NCBI GenBank assembly: GCA_050084515.1
Contig: CM114273.1
Coordinates: 32,674,001 to 32,738,000, forward strand
Direction of reading: 5' to 3'
DNA length: 64,000 nt
From: Blasia pusilla
Taxonomy: Eukaryota; Marchantiophyta; Marchantiopsida; Blasiales
The stretch's first letter is position 1, and each line of letters starts with the position of its first letter. This document shows, piece after piece, positions 25,140 through 38,500 of the stretch. The notes under the pieces are model-generated. The model made no database searches and was not told where the DNA came from. It saw only the letters and a list, made by a program, of their open reading frames with translations. Both the position numbers and the translations under genes were made by a program.

Positions 25140-28095
25140 AATTGTGTGTTGAGAAGATGGGTAATGTTTGGTGTGAGGATATGATCAACAATTTGGATTG
25201 TATAGCAATGTGTATGCACATTACAATACTCCTCTACAAGTCAACTCTCATACCCTATAATGGTGAAGAGGTATCACACCATGGGCATAAACACCTACCA
25301 TGGCATGTCTCTCTTTATGGACCACAAGTGCAACATGCAAACCAAATGGGTAGATGGCTCATGTGAACATCGCTTGATTGTCATCTTGTCCAATACACAA
25401 TACTGTAGGGGCTTATATCTTCTCAAAATTACACCATGCATCAAAATTATGGATGAAATCATCTTAGTTGATGGTGCCTACCGCAATCGATAAATATTTT
25501 ATGTCCCTTTGGCTCATATTTTCCATGTCTCTCCATGTGAAATTATCTTTGTCTATGATCTTATTACTAGCCATCGACAACGTGCCAACAATGCTTCCAC
25601 ACTCTGGCATGAGGGAATCCATACTCTAACACTCAAGCTCTTACCAAACCCAAAAACATAAGTGCTCCAAAGGTTCAATATGAGAAAGATGGCTAGTGAC
25701 TAGTAATGAGAGCCATCTCTCCACGTTTGACCTTATATACCCTTCGGAAGAGCCAAAATGACTCTTCCCCCAAAATAGCTAAAAGAGTAACATGCATATG
25801 TGGATGTAGGTTATCAGATAACTATTGACTTGTTCAACATATCACATGGTCCAAAATAGCGAAACAAGGGATTTTCGATGACCTCCGCAACGGATTTTTT
25901 GCCAACCTCATTCGACTACTCATGAAATTTTTTTCCCCAAACAACCCTCTGGCTCCTCAAATCGTCGACGCGATAGACTTCTACATGTCGGCCAACAATG
26001 ATGATGTGGCATCTTCTTCCTGGCTATCATCCTCTTTAATCCAATATAATTTCAGATCTAATTTTTAAAGAAAATATTAATCACGGATCATACATATGAC
26101 TTCTATGCCCTAAAAAATGCCACTTTAAGTTTCTCTACTATTCTACTACCTCCCTTAACCAATGCATTACCCTAGCATATTTCAAGGAGGAGTTTTTTTT
26201 TCTAAAGTTTGGTAGCTATAAATAATCTTATAGTCGGTAATCTTATAAATAAGAATTCTATAGTTTTCAGGGAATTGATAAACTAAATATTGAATGGCAT
26301 GTTAAACCTGCTATATATAGAGTGATATGAAATATGAGGAGAAAGCGCGTAAGAAACGACCATGGAAATTCAATAAAGAAGTTAGGGGGGGGGCACTACG
26401 CCCTATAATTTTGTACAAAAATGAAAGGGGGGGCATTATGAGGCAATGACAATGGGAGGAACCATAGCCTCCAAAACTACATGGGCAAATGTAAATAATT
26501 AAATAAAAGGGATCTATCGTGGTGGCCTATGTAATTAAAATCTATTTTAAACACGTTGTCTTCCACGTATTCGAAAGCTCGTTGAGGAAGCATGGGGGTA
26601 TAGAAAAAAGATTTTCTAGGGGAACAAAAACAAAGACAAATCGTAGATATTCATTTATTGGTGACTTTTATAAAAGAAAAAATAAAACTTTAAATTGTGA
26701 GACAAGTGAAATGTTTTTTAACCTACCGGATCTGATTTTGAATCTTTTTCCCTCTTGAAATTCTTTTCAATTTTTTATGAGTTCTCTCGTCTTTTGTTTC
26801 GTTTATGCCACCATAAATACCTCCTTCATAGCTATCCACGAAAGACTTTCCCAGTTGATATTTTCTTCGTCTCCTCTTGTAATACAATAGTCTAGAATCT
26901 CTTAAATTATTTGTTGTCTTTTATTTTCCAACCCCTTTTGGTGATAAATATGTATCTAGTCACTTGAGCTCAAAAGTCAAACTCAAAAGTATTTGTGTGT
27001 TTGCATGGATCTACAATTAGTCGATAAATAGCTCATGGAAGGTTCAGTGTATTTGAAAAGCAAATGAAAAAATAAGAGTCTATAGTGTAAAATTGGATAA
27101 ATAATTTTTAGACATTTTCGAGAAAAAACATAAAATTAAATGTGGATATGATTCCTAGTTTTATGATGTAATTCAAGGTAAAACAGGCTAGAATTTGGTT
27201 GACCATAACTCTATTTAATATCCGTCTTTTTCTAAACTTTGACCCAAGTAATGTTACTACAAATTTACAATGGTTTCTTTCCTTAATATCATATAGACAC
27301 AAGTTTGGTTCACATGTTTACATTTTCCTTTTATCAATGAAGGTGATTTGTTGAATCTCATTACTATATTATACATTCCGGGCCTCAATCAAGGCATTAA
27401 TCAAACCCTTATATATGGTGTCATGATGGATTTTATTGAGCATGAGTATATAACTCAATAAAAAATAGTAAACAAAAGAACAAAGAGGTAAAAGTGTTTA
27501 TGGATTAAAGCAAAAGGACACACAAAAGAAGATATGTTTCAAGCAAAATATGAAAGATTTTCTAGATTATCCATGAAACCAAAACATTGGATACAAATGA
27601 TAAGCCATTGACGAAACTTGTCCTCATGTTTTTAGGAAAATATCATGTTTGTCATATTTAAAGTGTACATGTAATGGATTTTTTGTTGTTAGTTACTGTG
27701 AGGCGGGACAAAGAAATCTCAAGAGTGACTTCAAGTGAAATTAGAGAATGAATGGTGTTGTTTGACCAACACTAACAGATTATGACTTTTTATGACGACT
27801 TTTTGCTAAACACCTTGAATCCCCTTCAAAATTTTCTCATGAGATTTTACATTTTGAGTTCTTGTGTAGGATAGTTTTTTTTCCCAAAATCTCTTCCCAA
27901 GAAATTCAAGTTTTTCATCATTTATTTGACAGAGGTGTTTTTTGTTATATGCAAGATTCTTCAATTTTAATTCAAGTTCAAATCTGGAACGGAGTCGCTA
28001 AATTTTCCTCCTCATAACTCCACCATCTTAGATGGAGTCCATAGTCTAGTGAAAGAAAGTGGGATATGCGTCAAACATTTGAAATTCTTTCTTTA
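25140..28095. other. AT-rich intergenic DNA, no gene recognised
   Basis: Short open frames (up to 80 codons) without motifs. Near 25605-25640 the string GGCATGAGGGAATCC followed by TACTCTAACAC resembles 21740-21770, pointing to a shared, decayed LTR-type repeat. Confidence 0.5.
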
Positions 28096-28101
28096 ACATA
28101 A

Positions 28102-28268
28102 CTAGTATACTGCCAAGGCGATGCGTGGGTGAAAAAGCCTTTAGTTCTTCTTCTTAGCATTTGGTTAAATATTCTTGTACACGTGTCAACACGGGAAGGT
28201 TTAAAAATTCTACGAGTCGACACTAGAGGAGGGGTTCCCCAAACCCTGTCCTCTTTTAATGATATAGA
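28102..28268 (-). mobile_element. Non-autonomous Helitron, 167 bp
   Basis: On the minus strand it starts TCTATATCATT at 28268, preceded by A, and ends CTAG at 28102, followed by T. A GC-rich hairpin-like stretch (CACCCACGCATCGCCTTGGC) precedes the end. That satisfies the Helitron rule of 5' TC and 3' CTRR in an AT target. It has no coding capacity and depends on a RepHel supplied elsewhere. Confidence 0.7.
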
Positions 28269-28667
28269 TTATGCAAAATAAACATACTCCACATGGAACA
28301 AGAAGAAATAAATAGACAATGCATCTTAGCTCGTTGGAAGCATGGAATCTTTCCTTTATTCTCTACTCCATTCTAGAAAACCTGGCATCAACACTTCTAT
28401 CACTCGTATTGCAAGAGCCAAAGTTTGTAATTTCATTTTTTGTCACTCTTCATGATAAGTACCCCTACGCGATGCAAGATCGCCCCATCCACTTTTTATT
28501 TCCGAATCTTCTGCTCCCATGAAGCTCAGCAACGTCCAATGAGACGCCTTCATACAAACAAAGAAATCGTGCTAGTGTCGTCCAACTAGGACCAATGATG
28601 ATTCGGAGGGTCGGGAAGGATGCATTTGATGCATATTGGACACTTCTTTGTCCTCTTTTATGATAGA

Positions 28668-28887
28668 GTAGTAAGGTACCTGCGCGATGCACGAGAATAA
28701 GAAATGTTTGAAGAGCTTTTGTTAGTATATAACTTGTGAAGGGAAGCGATTAATAATGTTGCACACAAATTCAAATTTTTTTCTTGCTATTTGCATAAGG
28801 AGAAACATTTTCTTGCTACCTAGTTGTCACGTGTCAAACAGAAAGGTATTTGCAAATCAAGAAGACACTCTCCCATAATAATATAGA
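28668..28887 (-). mobile_element. Non-autonomous Helitron, about 220 bp
   Basis: On the minus strand the 5' end reads TCTATATTATTATGGGAGAG at 28887. The 3' side holds CTCGTGCATCGCGCAGG then TTACTAC, where the expected CTAG has become CTAC. The interior matches 8480-8620. Another GC stem-like string (GCCCATGCCATGCACG) follows directly at 28889, suggesting a second element inserted next to it. Confidence 0.65.
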
Positions 28888-28888
28888 T

Positions 28889-29640
28889 GATGCCCATGCC
28901 ATGCACGTCTAACACAGTTTCCTCAATAGAATGGCTTAAGAACATATGTCGATGATTTTTTTTAAAAATTATACTTAAAATTTTAAAATACATTTACTTT
29001 CAAATTTTCGTTTTAATTTCCACTTTTATAAATCTCCAAAGAGTAAGAAAATCACCTTTAGATAATATCCATCTCCCCTAAATAATTACATTCCTCCCTA
29101 AAAGCTCCAACAAAAATTATTCTTCCCCTTCCACTCTTCCCACCAAAATCACATTCACTAAAAATATTATGTAATTTTAATTAAAAAAATAATTTTCCTT
29201 TTCCATTCAAATTCATTTTCCTTTCCAAAAATATCATATGTGAATTAATAAGATTAATTTTTAAAATAATCACATCATTAATTTCTAATTTTTAATATAA
29301 TTCTTATTTTCTAAAATCTTAGAAGAATAATAATATTTCATTCTTTTAAGTAATTACAGTACTCCATTCAGATTTAAATGATATTCTAATTTCTTAAATA
29401 ATTTTATTCTTCCATAAAATTTATTTTCCCCTCCCATCACATGTCAATTAAGACACAATTTTTTTTTCCATATCAGATATATTTCATTTTATTAATATTT
29501 AAAATCACAAAATATTATTTTGAATAAATTATTAATTACTTAATAAAATATTTTTTTATTAATCAAACCTTTATGAATTTTTTCTTGTTGGTCTATTTTT
29601 ACATAAAATTCAAACATGTTGATTATTATTTGAATGCCCT
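28889..29640 (-). repeat. AT-rich dispersed repeat, copy of 8650-9480
   Basis: Blocks AAAGAGTAAGAAAATCACCTT, CCCCTTCCACTCTTCCCACC and TTAGAAGAATAATAATATTTC match the earlier copy in the same order and orientation. It has no coding potential. It begins with a Helitron-like hairpin string at 28890, so it may be another non-autonomous element. Confidence 0.6.
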
Positions 29641-29654
29641 TCCCTTAACATGTG

Positions 29655-30600
29655 TTCAAATCTCTTGTCTCGTAAAGGGAAGACTTCAAAATGTTTAGTT
29701 TAATAATGATTTGGAGCCGGATTAAATGGATGGAAATGAAAAGAAGAACGAAAGCAGCCAACGAAGCTCCAACATTTGAGACGCCCCGAGTCACCAGTTT
29801 GACGTGTTCCATGAAGCCCGTAAGAGTTGGCAAGAAACGAAAGGAGAAACATCTTCCTCGCGAGCCACAAGACAATGCAAGGGTTGACAGAAAGGAAAAG
29901 GAGGAGGAAGCATCCTCTTTCAGAGCCAGAAGCCGCGGTATCCGACGTAGTACATGGTTCGTTCGTTCGAGTCTCGTACCTCGAGTACACCGGAAACGAG
30001 GCCAAATCGGACGGGGTTCGCGAAGAGTGTACTCATACGAAAGAAGCAAAAGTTCTGAGGGATCGTCTTTGGGGAAGACCTTCGTGACAGGACGGAGGAA
30101 AGTTTCCGTCCACGGCAGGTGCTTTGAAAAACGGCCCGCTGAGCACCACCGTGATGTCAAACGCAAAGGCGAAGGCCACCTCATCAGACGTCTGTCGCGG
30201 TCGCGGTCGCGGGGGCTGCGGCTTCAGAAACAGCCGCAGATAGCCTCGTTTGTTCTGTCGTTAGGACTCCCCGACGTTTGACACGTGTGTACCCCGGCCA
30301 GAGAGCATGAGCGCTTTGGACGACCTTCGCGTTCCTGTGTGCCGTTCAGGAGAAGCCCCGCCATTGACCGCCCCCGTAGATGGGGGGAAGCCCTGACACG
30401 TCCCCCAGGCCCTAGACCGAGGTACGCCCGGGGGCGGTTTCTTTTGTTGGTCCGGACAAACCAGCTGCGGATCACGTGTCCTCGTGGGCAGCCTGCATTA
30501 GCAAATCCGCAGGGCGACGCCCATCAATCTAGAATAAAGACGCGCCGGAGGGATTAGAGAGAGCGACTCCTTGTTTAATCGCGGATCAACTAGCGGATCA
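29655..30600. other. GC-rich island between AT-rich repeats
   Basis: The composition jumps to GC-rich. The open frame on the plus strand at 29691-30281 (196 codons) is Arg, Lys and Ser rich. A frame of similar length is open on the other strand, so neither is convincing. GGTCGCGGTCGCGG is locally repeated near 30200. The copy of the AT-rich repeat to its left is direct and that to its right is inverted. Confidence 0.4.
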
Positions 30601-30673
30601 ACTCGCTAATACATAGAGATCGGTAACATCGGTTTATTATGGTTCCGTTGACATCAGTTATATTTTTAGCGAT

Positions 30674-30830
30674 ACTATAATACGTAAGTTGCCCCTCAAT
30701 GCACGGGAAAAAAAGTGATTAATAATGTTAAATTCAAATTCTTTTTTTGTTGTCCTTCATATACGAAATAAAATATTTTTCCATTTGTAAAGGTGTTTGT
30801 ACATTAAGGCGCTCTCTACAATAATATAGA
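30674..30830 (-). mobile_element. Non-autonomous Helitron, about 157 bp
   Basis: On the minus strand the 5' end reads TCTATATTATTGTAGAGAGC at 30830, next to A. The 3' part has CCCGTGCATTGAGGGGC and then a TTACGTATTATAG tail in place of a clean CTAG. Internal words match the other short elements in this window (AATGTTAAATTCAAATT). Confidence 0.6.
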
Positions 30831-30889
30831 TTTTTACCCTTTCATTTTTTAATTCCCTATTTAAAAATTTCAATTCATAGCAAATAGAA

Positions 30890-31300
30890 TGGAATAATCC
30901 CTTAATCGACAGATTATTTGAATTTTTAAAAAATATCAGTAGAAAATTTGAGAGCGAATTAAATATTCCTCATATTTAAAATTTTTGGATGGCACAAGTC
31001 TAATAATTAAAAAATAAAATAAAATAATCATAAATTCTTTCATTAATATTTAAAATATAATAAACAAAAATTTTGTTTTATCAATTAATTAATTAGAGTT
31101 ATTTTATGGGAGGAGTGGAGGGAAGAATATATATTATTTAAATTTGTTTGAAAAAGTGAAATTATTTAGGAGATCTTATTCAAATCTTCATTGAAGAATA
31201 GAATTAATTAGGAGAGTGGAATGTTATTACTCTTTAACAAAATTAAAAATATATTCCATTTAAATTTTGAAATTAAATATTATTATTTTATTAAATATTT
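30890..31300 (+). repeat. Inverted copy of the AT-rich dispersed repeat
   Basis: GGGAGGAGTGGAGGGAAGAA and GAGAGTGGAATGTTATTACTC are reverse complements of blocks in the copies at 8.7-9.1 kb and 29.0-29.4 kb. This copy therefore faces the one at 28.89-29.64 kb across the GC-rich island. Confidence 0.55.
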
Positions 31301-31509
31301 TCCTCAAAAATTGACTAGTATGTGGACTAATTTCGGTGGTCATAAAATGATATATATTTACAATCCGCATAATATTTTCCTTTTTTATTTTTCTCCATCT
31401 AATCTATCCACCCCTCTACTTTCTGTTAGTCTTTTCTCTCCACCCCTCCCTCGAAAGGCTGGGAAGAAAATAAACACTAGTTTCAAAATTAACTATCTTG
31501 GAAGATAAT

Positions 31510-32568
31510 TTAAACCCGTCCTGATTACCGGACGTGACGAAATGGACTAAGGGATAACGGAGGAATAATTGACGACGGGGCCCTCGGTCCCCCTAGAGTG
31601 CCATCAATGGAATCCCCGACAGTGTGGACCAGAGATGCGCTGTACTTCGGCGGGGGGACGTGGGAGGTGAACCGGGGAACGGCTGTGGAAGTCCCTTGAA
31701 CTTTACTGACACGGCAGACAGGGCCGAAGGCGGGGTTTGGGGCGGCGGGGTGCCCGGTTAATTTTTTCCTCCCGATGATGTTCTGAGGAAGGCGCTGGGA
31801 TAGGCGCGAGCGAGCGTGCGTGTCGATCATTTGACCGGATTACAGACTGTGCGACCGCAGCAGCACCATTCCGATTGCCAGCCTATTTAGAACTGCAAAG
31901 GTGTGCCCACTCTCATTGAGGTGACTGCGCGTTAGCGCTTCAGAGCACTGCAGCGCACAAAAGCGGACTGCATCCAACTGGAGTCACTGCAGGCAGGTAC
32001 GGCTGCTGAGTTTGCCTCCGCTGCTGTCGAGGCTCATTCATTGCATTGCACACACGATCTCCAGTTGCGGTGTGCGGGTCCGAGGAAGGAGGCAAATTCG
32101 GATAGAGTGAGCGAGGAGTCGAATTCTGCGACGGATTGGATTACGACCGACGCCTGCGCGGAAGAGAAGGAGGCCCCGGGGATCCGTGTGGTGGAGACCG
32201 AGGAGTTGAGATATCGTGCGAACTGGAATGTGTCGATTTCCCGGCAAGAGAGAGGAACAGTCGGTTCATTCACATCACATGGACGTGAGAATGGAGCCGA
32301 AACTGCCGAGTCTTTCAGAGTGATTAACTCCGTCTGCCAGTGTCGAAGTAGATCCAGAAATCCCCAAACCGTGACCCCCAGGTTGGGATTTCTCCCAGCT
32401 GCCGCCCTCAGACTTCTAATCAAAGAGAGAAACGTTATTCTGCGTCCCGCGAGAGATCTGAGGACGTCCACCGCGCACACGACCACACAGCGAGAGAGAG
32501 AGAGAGGGAGGGAGGGAGGCGCGCGCGCGCGCGCACACACACACACACACACACAGCGAGCTGCAGAC
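31510..32568 (+). promoter_or_regulatory. Upstream region and likely 5' UTR of the MLO gene
   Basis: GC-rich sequence leads up to the MLO start codon. The last 80 bases are simple repeats: GA run (32491-32506), GGGA units, GC run (32519-32534) and AC run (32534-32555), ending 13 bases before the ATG. Such GA/CT-type runs are common in plant 5' UTRs. No clear TATA box was found. Long open frames here are on the minus strand or overlap the repeats, and I treat them as shadows. Confidence 0.5.
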
Positions 32569-35500
32569 ATGGTAGAAGGAGGGAGTTCTACGCGGAGCTT
32601 GGAGTTCACGCCGACATGGGCAGTGGCGACGGTGTGCACCGTTTTTGTCGTCATATCACTGATCATCGTAGCAGGAATCGAAAAGCTCGAAGCGGTCAGT
32701 AGTCGCTACGCATCCTGTCTGTACGATTCATTCATTTTCGCTGTAGCAGTCATCGGATGCTTCCAAGAGAAGCAGTCCTTTACTGGCGTTCTTCGCTGCT
32801 CGCGATTAAAATCTTAGCCAAGCGTGTGCAGGCCTTCGATGCGAAGGTATACACACAAAATGTTCGCGATCTCTGCCCCCCAGCTAGGACGAACGTGCTT
32901 CATGATTTGCATGCTATCGCAGCAGGATATCGGCAGGGCAAGAGCTGGACCTGTTAGCACGATTAAGATCCAGTTTCTGGGTTCGTTCCGGAGTTGGAGT
33001 TCCCCGATAGCTGATGTGTACGAGCAATGTCCATGGCCAAGACGAGTTCGCGTCGTGGCTATGAGAATCGGGGCTCACATATCCACAGAATTTGAAGTAA
33101 CCATGGACTCGTTGTCCACTGCCTTGGTTGATGGAGGACGCACATGTAACGTTTTATGTACCACTTTCATGTCGAGCCCAATTCTCATGAATCCTTGAGA
33201 AATGGTCTGAGGTTTCCGTTGGGAGACATTGTCGATTCACGACATCAGCTCACTTCTCATTTCCCTGTGTGCTCGCAATTAAGCCTCGTCGCTCTTTCTG
33301 TGATTGTGCTGCAGTTTCTCAGGCACGAGAGGCGGAAAGCTCTTTATCGAGCCCTTGACAAGATGAAAGAAGGCGAGCTAAAATTCTTTATTCCTGGCAT
33401 GCTCATCGTGGAAAAAATGGCTCCATTTCATCAGAAGCTCGTGATGTCATTCTCAGCGCATTTATTTTCTTCTGGTCGTGAGCGCCGTCTTATCTGACGA
33501 AGCGGTGTATTGTGCAGAGTTGATGCTGCTTGGCTTCATTTCGCTTCTGCTGACTGTCTTCCAAAACTATGTCGCCAGTATTTGCATCAAGAGCGAAATG
33601 CTAGAGCGCTTGACACCATGCCCCCTCTCGGCGAGAAAAAGTGGCTATGCGAAGGGAGACGCGGGGAAGGCACCTGCACCAGCGCCTGACGGAGGTACTG
33701 GCAGCTCGGCAGAGCCCCACCGCAGATTGCTGATGCAGTACGTCATCCCAGCGATGTTAGATGATGTCGAGCCAATGTTCCGCCGATCGCTGATCGTCGA
33801 GAATCCTGCGACTTGTCGTGAGGTATGTGCTAACCCCACATCTTCAACAAAAAAAGTAGCGCTCGCTGGCGAGATTCTCCTGGATTTCACTCTGCCTGTG
33901 GCAAATGCCTTCGACCCCACCAAGAGAAGCGCCGTTCGTCCGGCGAGCTGATGATGCTCGCTCCAAGGAAGAGCTTTCGAGTTTCGAAGGACTCGTATGC
34001 CTATTCGTAGTTCAGAGATGAGGTCGGGCAAATTGGGGCTGGGAAATATATGATGAATGAACGCTCGCATAATCACAAACGTTTCATAGCGGGGAGTTTT
34101 AAACGATCGTGTCCTCAGCGCATTATGGCAGCGGTCTAGCTGTACACCCTGAGCACTGGCTCTGTTCACCAGTGTACGCTCGGGCGACGGTTTCTGCAGC
34201 ATCTTCAGAAGTTGCACATGAAGTTGGTGGTGGTACAGCACTTGACAGTTGTGATGAAGAAAATGATGGATGGTTGTTGTCAATTTGTAGGGCTACGAGT
34301 CGTTTGTGTCTACTACAGGACTTCATCAGCTACACACCTTCATTTTCGTGTTGGCTTGTGTGCACGTTGTCTACAGCGTTATTGCTATGGGCCTTGCAAT
34401 ACTGAAGGTATGTCATTCAAGCTGCGAAGTGGTCTTCCAAATTCCTACTCGGACCATTTTGTGTACCCCAATCCAGGGCCACAAACCTCGTAGGGAAGGG
34501 GTTTATTATCTGGTCTTCACGAAGTCTTCCTTCCGACTCATCATTGCTCCATTGTTCTAGATAGGATCTGGAGAGCCCTTCATTCGGTTTTCGTTGTTGT
34601 TTTGGAACAGATACTCCCGACTAGGCTGTAATGCTTTAGCACCTCGTGCGTCTTCTTTCGGTATTTCTGATAAGCAAATGACCCCTCTTGTGTCGACAGA
34701 TTCGGGGTTGGAAGTCTTGGGAAACTGAGTCTCACAGCAACACCCATGATAGCCTAGCGGGTGAGTCCGCGATTCTTCCGAGCTACGGGGATGATTGTTG
34801 AGTTAAAGACTGAAAAGTATCACTTAGTCCAGTGTGTTGGCCTTTTGAGCAGAATAGAGGAGAATGTAGGAGAGAATGATGTGCTAAACGAAGATTCGTT
34901 TTAAGATAGGGTTTGCAAATTCTGGGCATTTGGCACTTTTTCTTGCTGTGAGCAGAGTGTAAGTTATCCAAGATATCACCAAAAGGATTGTCAGGTGTGG
35001 ATTTATTCGTTGACGAACTTGGTTGCTGGCGCTGCAGAACTCTCGAGGACTCTCACAATGCATCGCCAGTCAACGTTTGTTGCATATCACACATCTAAAC
35101 CCTGGAGCAGGCACAGATTCACTGTCTGGATTGTACGTGATCCTAACTTAGGTCCCTGAATTTTGCCATGTCCACGAAATTGCAGTTTGAACAAAACCGG
35201 GTGGAAATCCTCTTCTTTAAGCGGTGGCAAAAAGGTTTCGTAAGGCGAGATAGTAGATCTTTCTAACCGGTGAGTTCCTCGTCTCTGTGGACAGGTTTGC
35301 TTTTTCCGTCAATTTGGCCAATCCGTAACACGAGCAGACTACCTTTCACTGCGATTGGGATTCATAACGGTGAGTCCGGTGTATTCCGAGTTCATGCTCG
35401 AGCTTGTAGCCTCGTAGAAGTAATGAGGATGATGATAATAGGAGCTGCACGCCGACCTGTAAGTCTGGACTACTAGTGACCAGAAGCATTCCATGCATGG

Positions 35501-38500
35501 GTAATCACGTTCGTGGTTGCAGAACCACAGGGCTCTACATATTGGGTTCCTGAGGAGACTACCAGTTTGAGCTTTTGCTGGACCCTCCTCGGGATTGATT
35601 GGAGTAGACCATTCTAGCTAGCCGTAGGGTGATCAGTGGATGAATGTAGACAGTCCCAATGAGAGAAGAATAGCTTGATCAAGGAGATGAACTTAGGGTG
35701 AGGTGAATTCGCATACGCTGCTACATGTTTCCGCACCCAACTCTGATATGTTATCGATTCTTTTGGGATGCTGAGCGTTCAATGGTGCATCTGAAGATGA
35801 CGCATCTACAATTTTGCAGAATCATAACACAGGACTGAAGTTCGACTTCCACGGTTACATGATACGTTCCATGGAGGATGAATTCAGAGAGATTGTAGGA
35901 ATCAGGTGCATGCAATGACTATCCCTGTTCTGAAAGTCCTCTTGCGAAGTCTCATGAGTTCAAATGTATTCAGGGGAGGAATCGAACGGTGTTTTAGAAC
36001 TTTCCGTAGTGCAGTAAATGTCTATGAATCTTTCTTTTCAATTCTCGCTTATGTGCTTAAAAGGAATTTGCCTCATCTAAAGCACGACCATCTGCAAAAC
36101 TGTATGATTAAGATGGTGGTCGATTACTCGTCTGCTTATTGGATTTGTGTTTACCTGTTTGGTTTACAGCGCCTGGTTGTGGGCTTTCGTCGTGCTCTTC
36201 TTATTATTCAACCTCGACGGTGAGCATAAATTCTCTCAGTTCCTGATTAACTACTGTGAAATAAGTTCACATGAACAGATATGTGTCTAGATGAAATTGC
36301 GATGGTGCTACATAATTGTAGATCGATTATGGCCGAAGACCCCATGACATGCTGCTGCACTTTTCAGGCTCTTGACAAGCTATTTTGCGGCCAGAGAAAT
36401 GTTTGAAACAGCTCCCGTAAAATTCAGAGTCATGAGGACTAAAACATAGTTGTTGACAGTGAAGTAGATATAGGCAACGTATTTGTTTTAGAGTGATGCC
36501 AGAGGCTGGTCTGTTCTTTTCACTCGCAAGGTTTTTGGGATGTATCTAACGAGGTTCTGTGATGGTGTATTCTTGGCAGGGTCCAACCTGTATTTCTGGT
36601 TGAGCTTCCTTCCAGTCGTTGTATGTCACTTTCTTCCACTTGATTGCCCCTTGCGTTTGTGTTCTCTCGTTTAGAAGTAGATCTTCTATTATGGTCATCT
36701 GCAATGGCATAGCAGATCTTCTAAACCCTAAATGCAGAGCACGATAAATAAGAAATCTTGCCCTTGGGTCCGTAGTTTTCTCTTTTCCAGGTAGTCCACT
36801 ACCTGCTATTCTCTACTTCCTAATCACTCTGTTGTTTTCCTTGGAACTGTGACACATGCAGCTCATTCTCGTGATAGGAGCCAAACTACAACACATTATT
36901 GCTACACTGGCTTTGGAGAATGCAAGGGTGAAGGGTCAACAGATCAAGCCTCGCGACGATCTCTTTTGGTTTAACAGGCCAAAGCTGCTCCTACGCTTAA
37001 TTCACTTCATCCTCTTCCAGGTACTTGGATATCCGAACATTGGACGTAACAACGTCTGTAGCTCGTCATAGGATCAAATTTTAGCAGAAGTTCTGCCACA
37101 CACTGGACATCCGATTCTTGGCTACTTGATTTGAAGGAGGAGAATATGTGCGAGTCTGTTCGAAAGGGAAACTGTTGACTCTGTTCATGGAACGTTCCCG
37201 ACTGATAGTTCAATGCTTGCTTTCTTTCGCAGAATGCATTCGAGTTGGCAACTTTCCTCTGGTTTCTGGTCAGTATACTCCAGACATTCGTAGACGGCAG
37301 ATCTGGCTACTTGATCTTCTGTGAATTTTCCAACAGGAGTTCTTTTCCCTTCCGTGACATGCACACTACTTAATGAATACAGGTTTTTTATGTCTAGCGA
37401 AAGTGAATGTGGATCATTGCTGACGTCTCCCAATTTTGTATTTCAGTGGCAATTTGGATTCAGTTCTTGTCTTCTGAAGAACAAGAGTTTCGTTTACGTC
37501 CGAATTGGACTTGGGTATGTACCCTCAATACAGCTCCTTTCTTTTTCCAGCTTTCTGCATGCCGACTTTTCGATTGCATCGTGCAGCTCGTATTCATAAA
37601 ATTGGGTCACATACCCAACTCGCAAGTCTCTCTTCCTAAATGCATGAAAACTGTCATGCCTTCTTTTGCACTCAAGAAATTGGGCAAATACTAAGATTGA
37701 GGTGCTCGTGTTGCAGGGTTCTGACTCAAATATTGTGTAGCTACAGCACTTTGCCACTCTACGCCCTCGTGACCCAGGTTCCTACTCACCACTTTCTGTT
37801 TCCTCTGTTTTGCGTCACAACTGCACTGCTTGAGAGTCTGGAGGTCTACTCACAAGGGCGATCCCTCTACTGTGCTTTCTACTCCGTCTTTAGCTGCAAT
37901 CCCGATATGATTTTTAGCCTTAGAAACTGCCCACATTCACCTCATTACCATGGTGGAATTCCCTGGTCATGTGGAAGAAGCCATGAGCAATGTGTGAAAG
38001 CCACCTCGAGCTAGTCCTTTAAACGTACGACTAACCGAGAGCTTTCTACTGTGTACAGATGGGATCTCATTACAAGGAATCCATCTTCCAAAACGACGTG
38101 AAGGAGAAGCTTCACAAATGGCGGAAGGGTGCGAAGAGAAGGGCGAGGCTGGGAGGTATCAACAATGACGAGTCCTCCCGTGCGGAGACCAGTGTGGATG
38201 GAAGCGAGTACACGATGAAGCGCGGGTCGATCACTGATCTCGAAGAATCTTCTGAACGCAGCGAACGCATTGACGAGCGATCAGCGGCAGTCGACGTTGC
38301 GCCTGGAAGCCGCGATTCCGAAGGAAAGCCCATACCACAACATCTGAGGGGGTTTTCAGAACCGGCGATAATCACGCAGGAGGAACAGGAAGAAATGCCG
38401 CTGGAACCGAAAGAGAAGAAGTTCTTCCGTGCGTTCTCGGTCTCTCACCAAATTGCGGACGACTCCAAGGTACCTTACTTCAAGGCATTCACAGTCCGAG

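Noticed and set aside
29691-30281. 196-codon Arg/Lys-rich frame
   Set aside because: A frame of similar length is open on the other strand over the same bases and no motif is visible. It is more likely the effect of GC-rich, stop-poor sequence.
32034-32666. 210-codon open frame on the minus strand before and over MLO exon 1
   Set aside because: It is antisense to the MLO 5' UTR and exon 1 and includes peptide runs from the GC and AC microsatellites. It has no domain.
34540-34620. Alternative MLO exon 5 with RIWRA at about 34560
   Set aside because: The phase does not fit exon 4. The exon at 34700-34760 (IRGWKSWE) fits both phases and the family.
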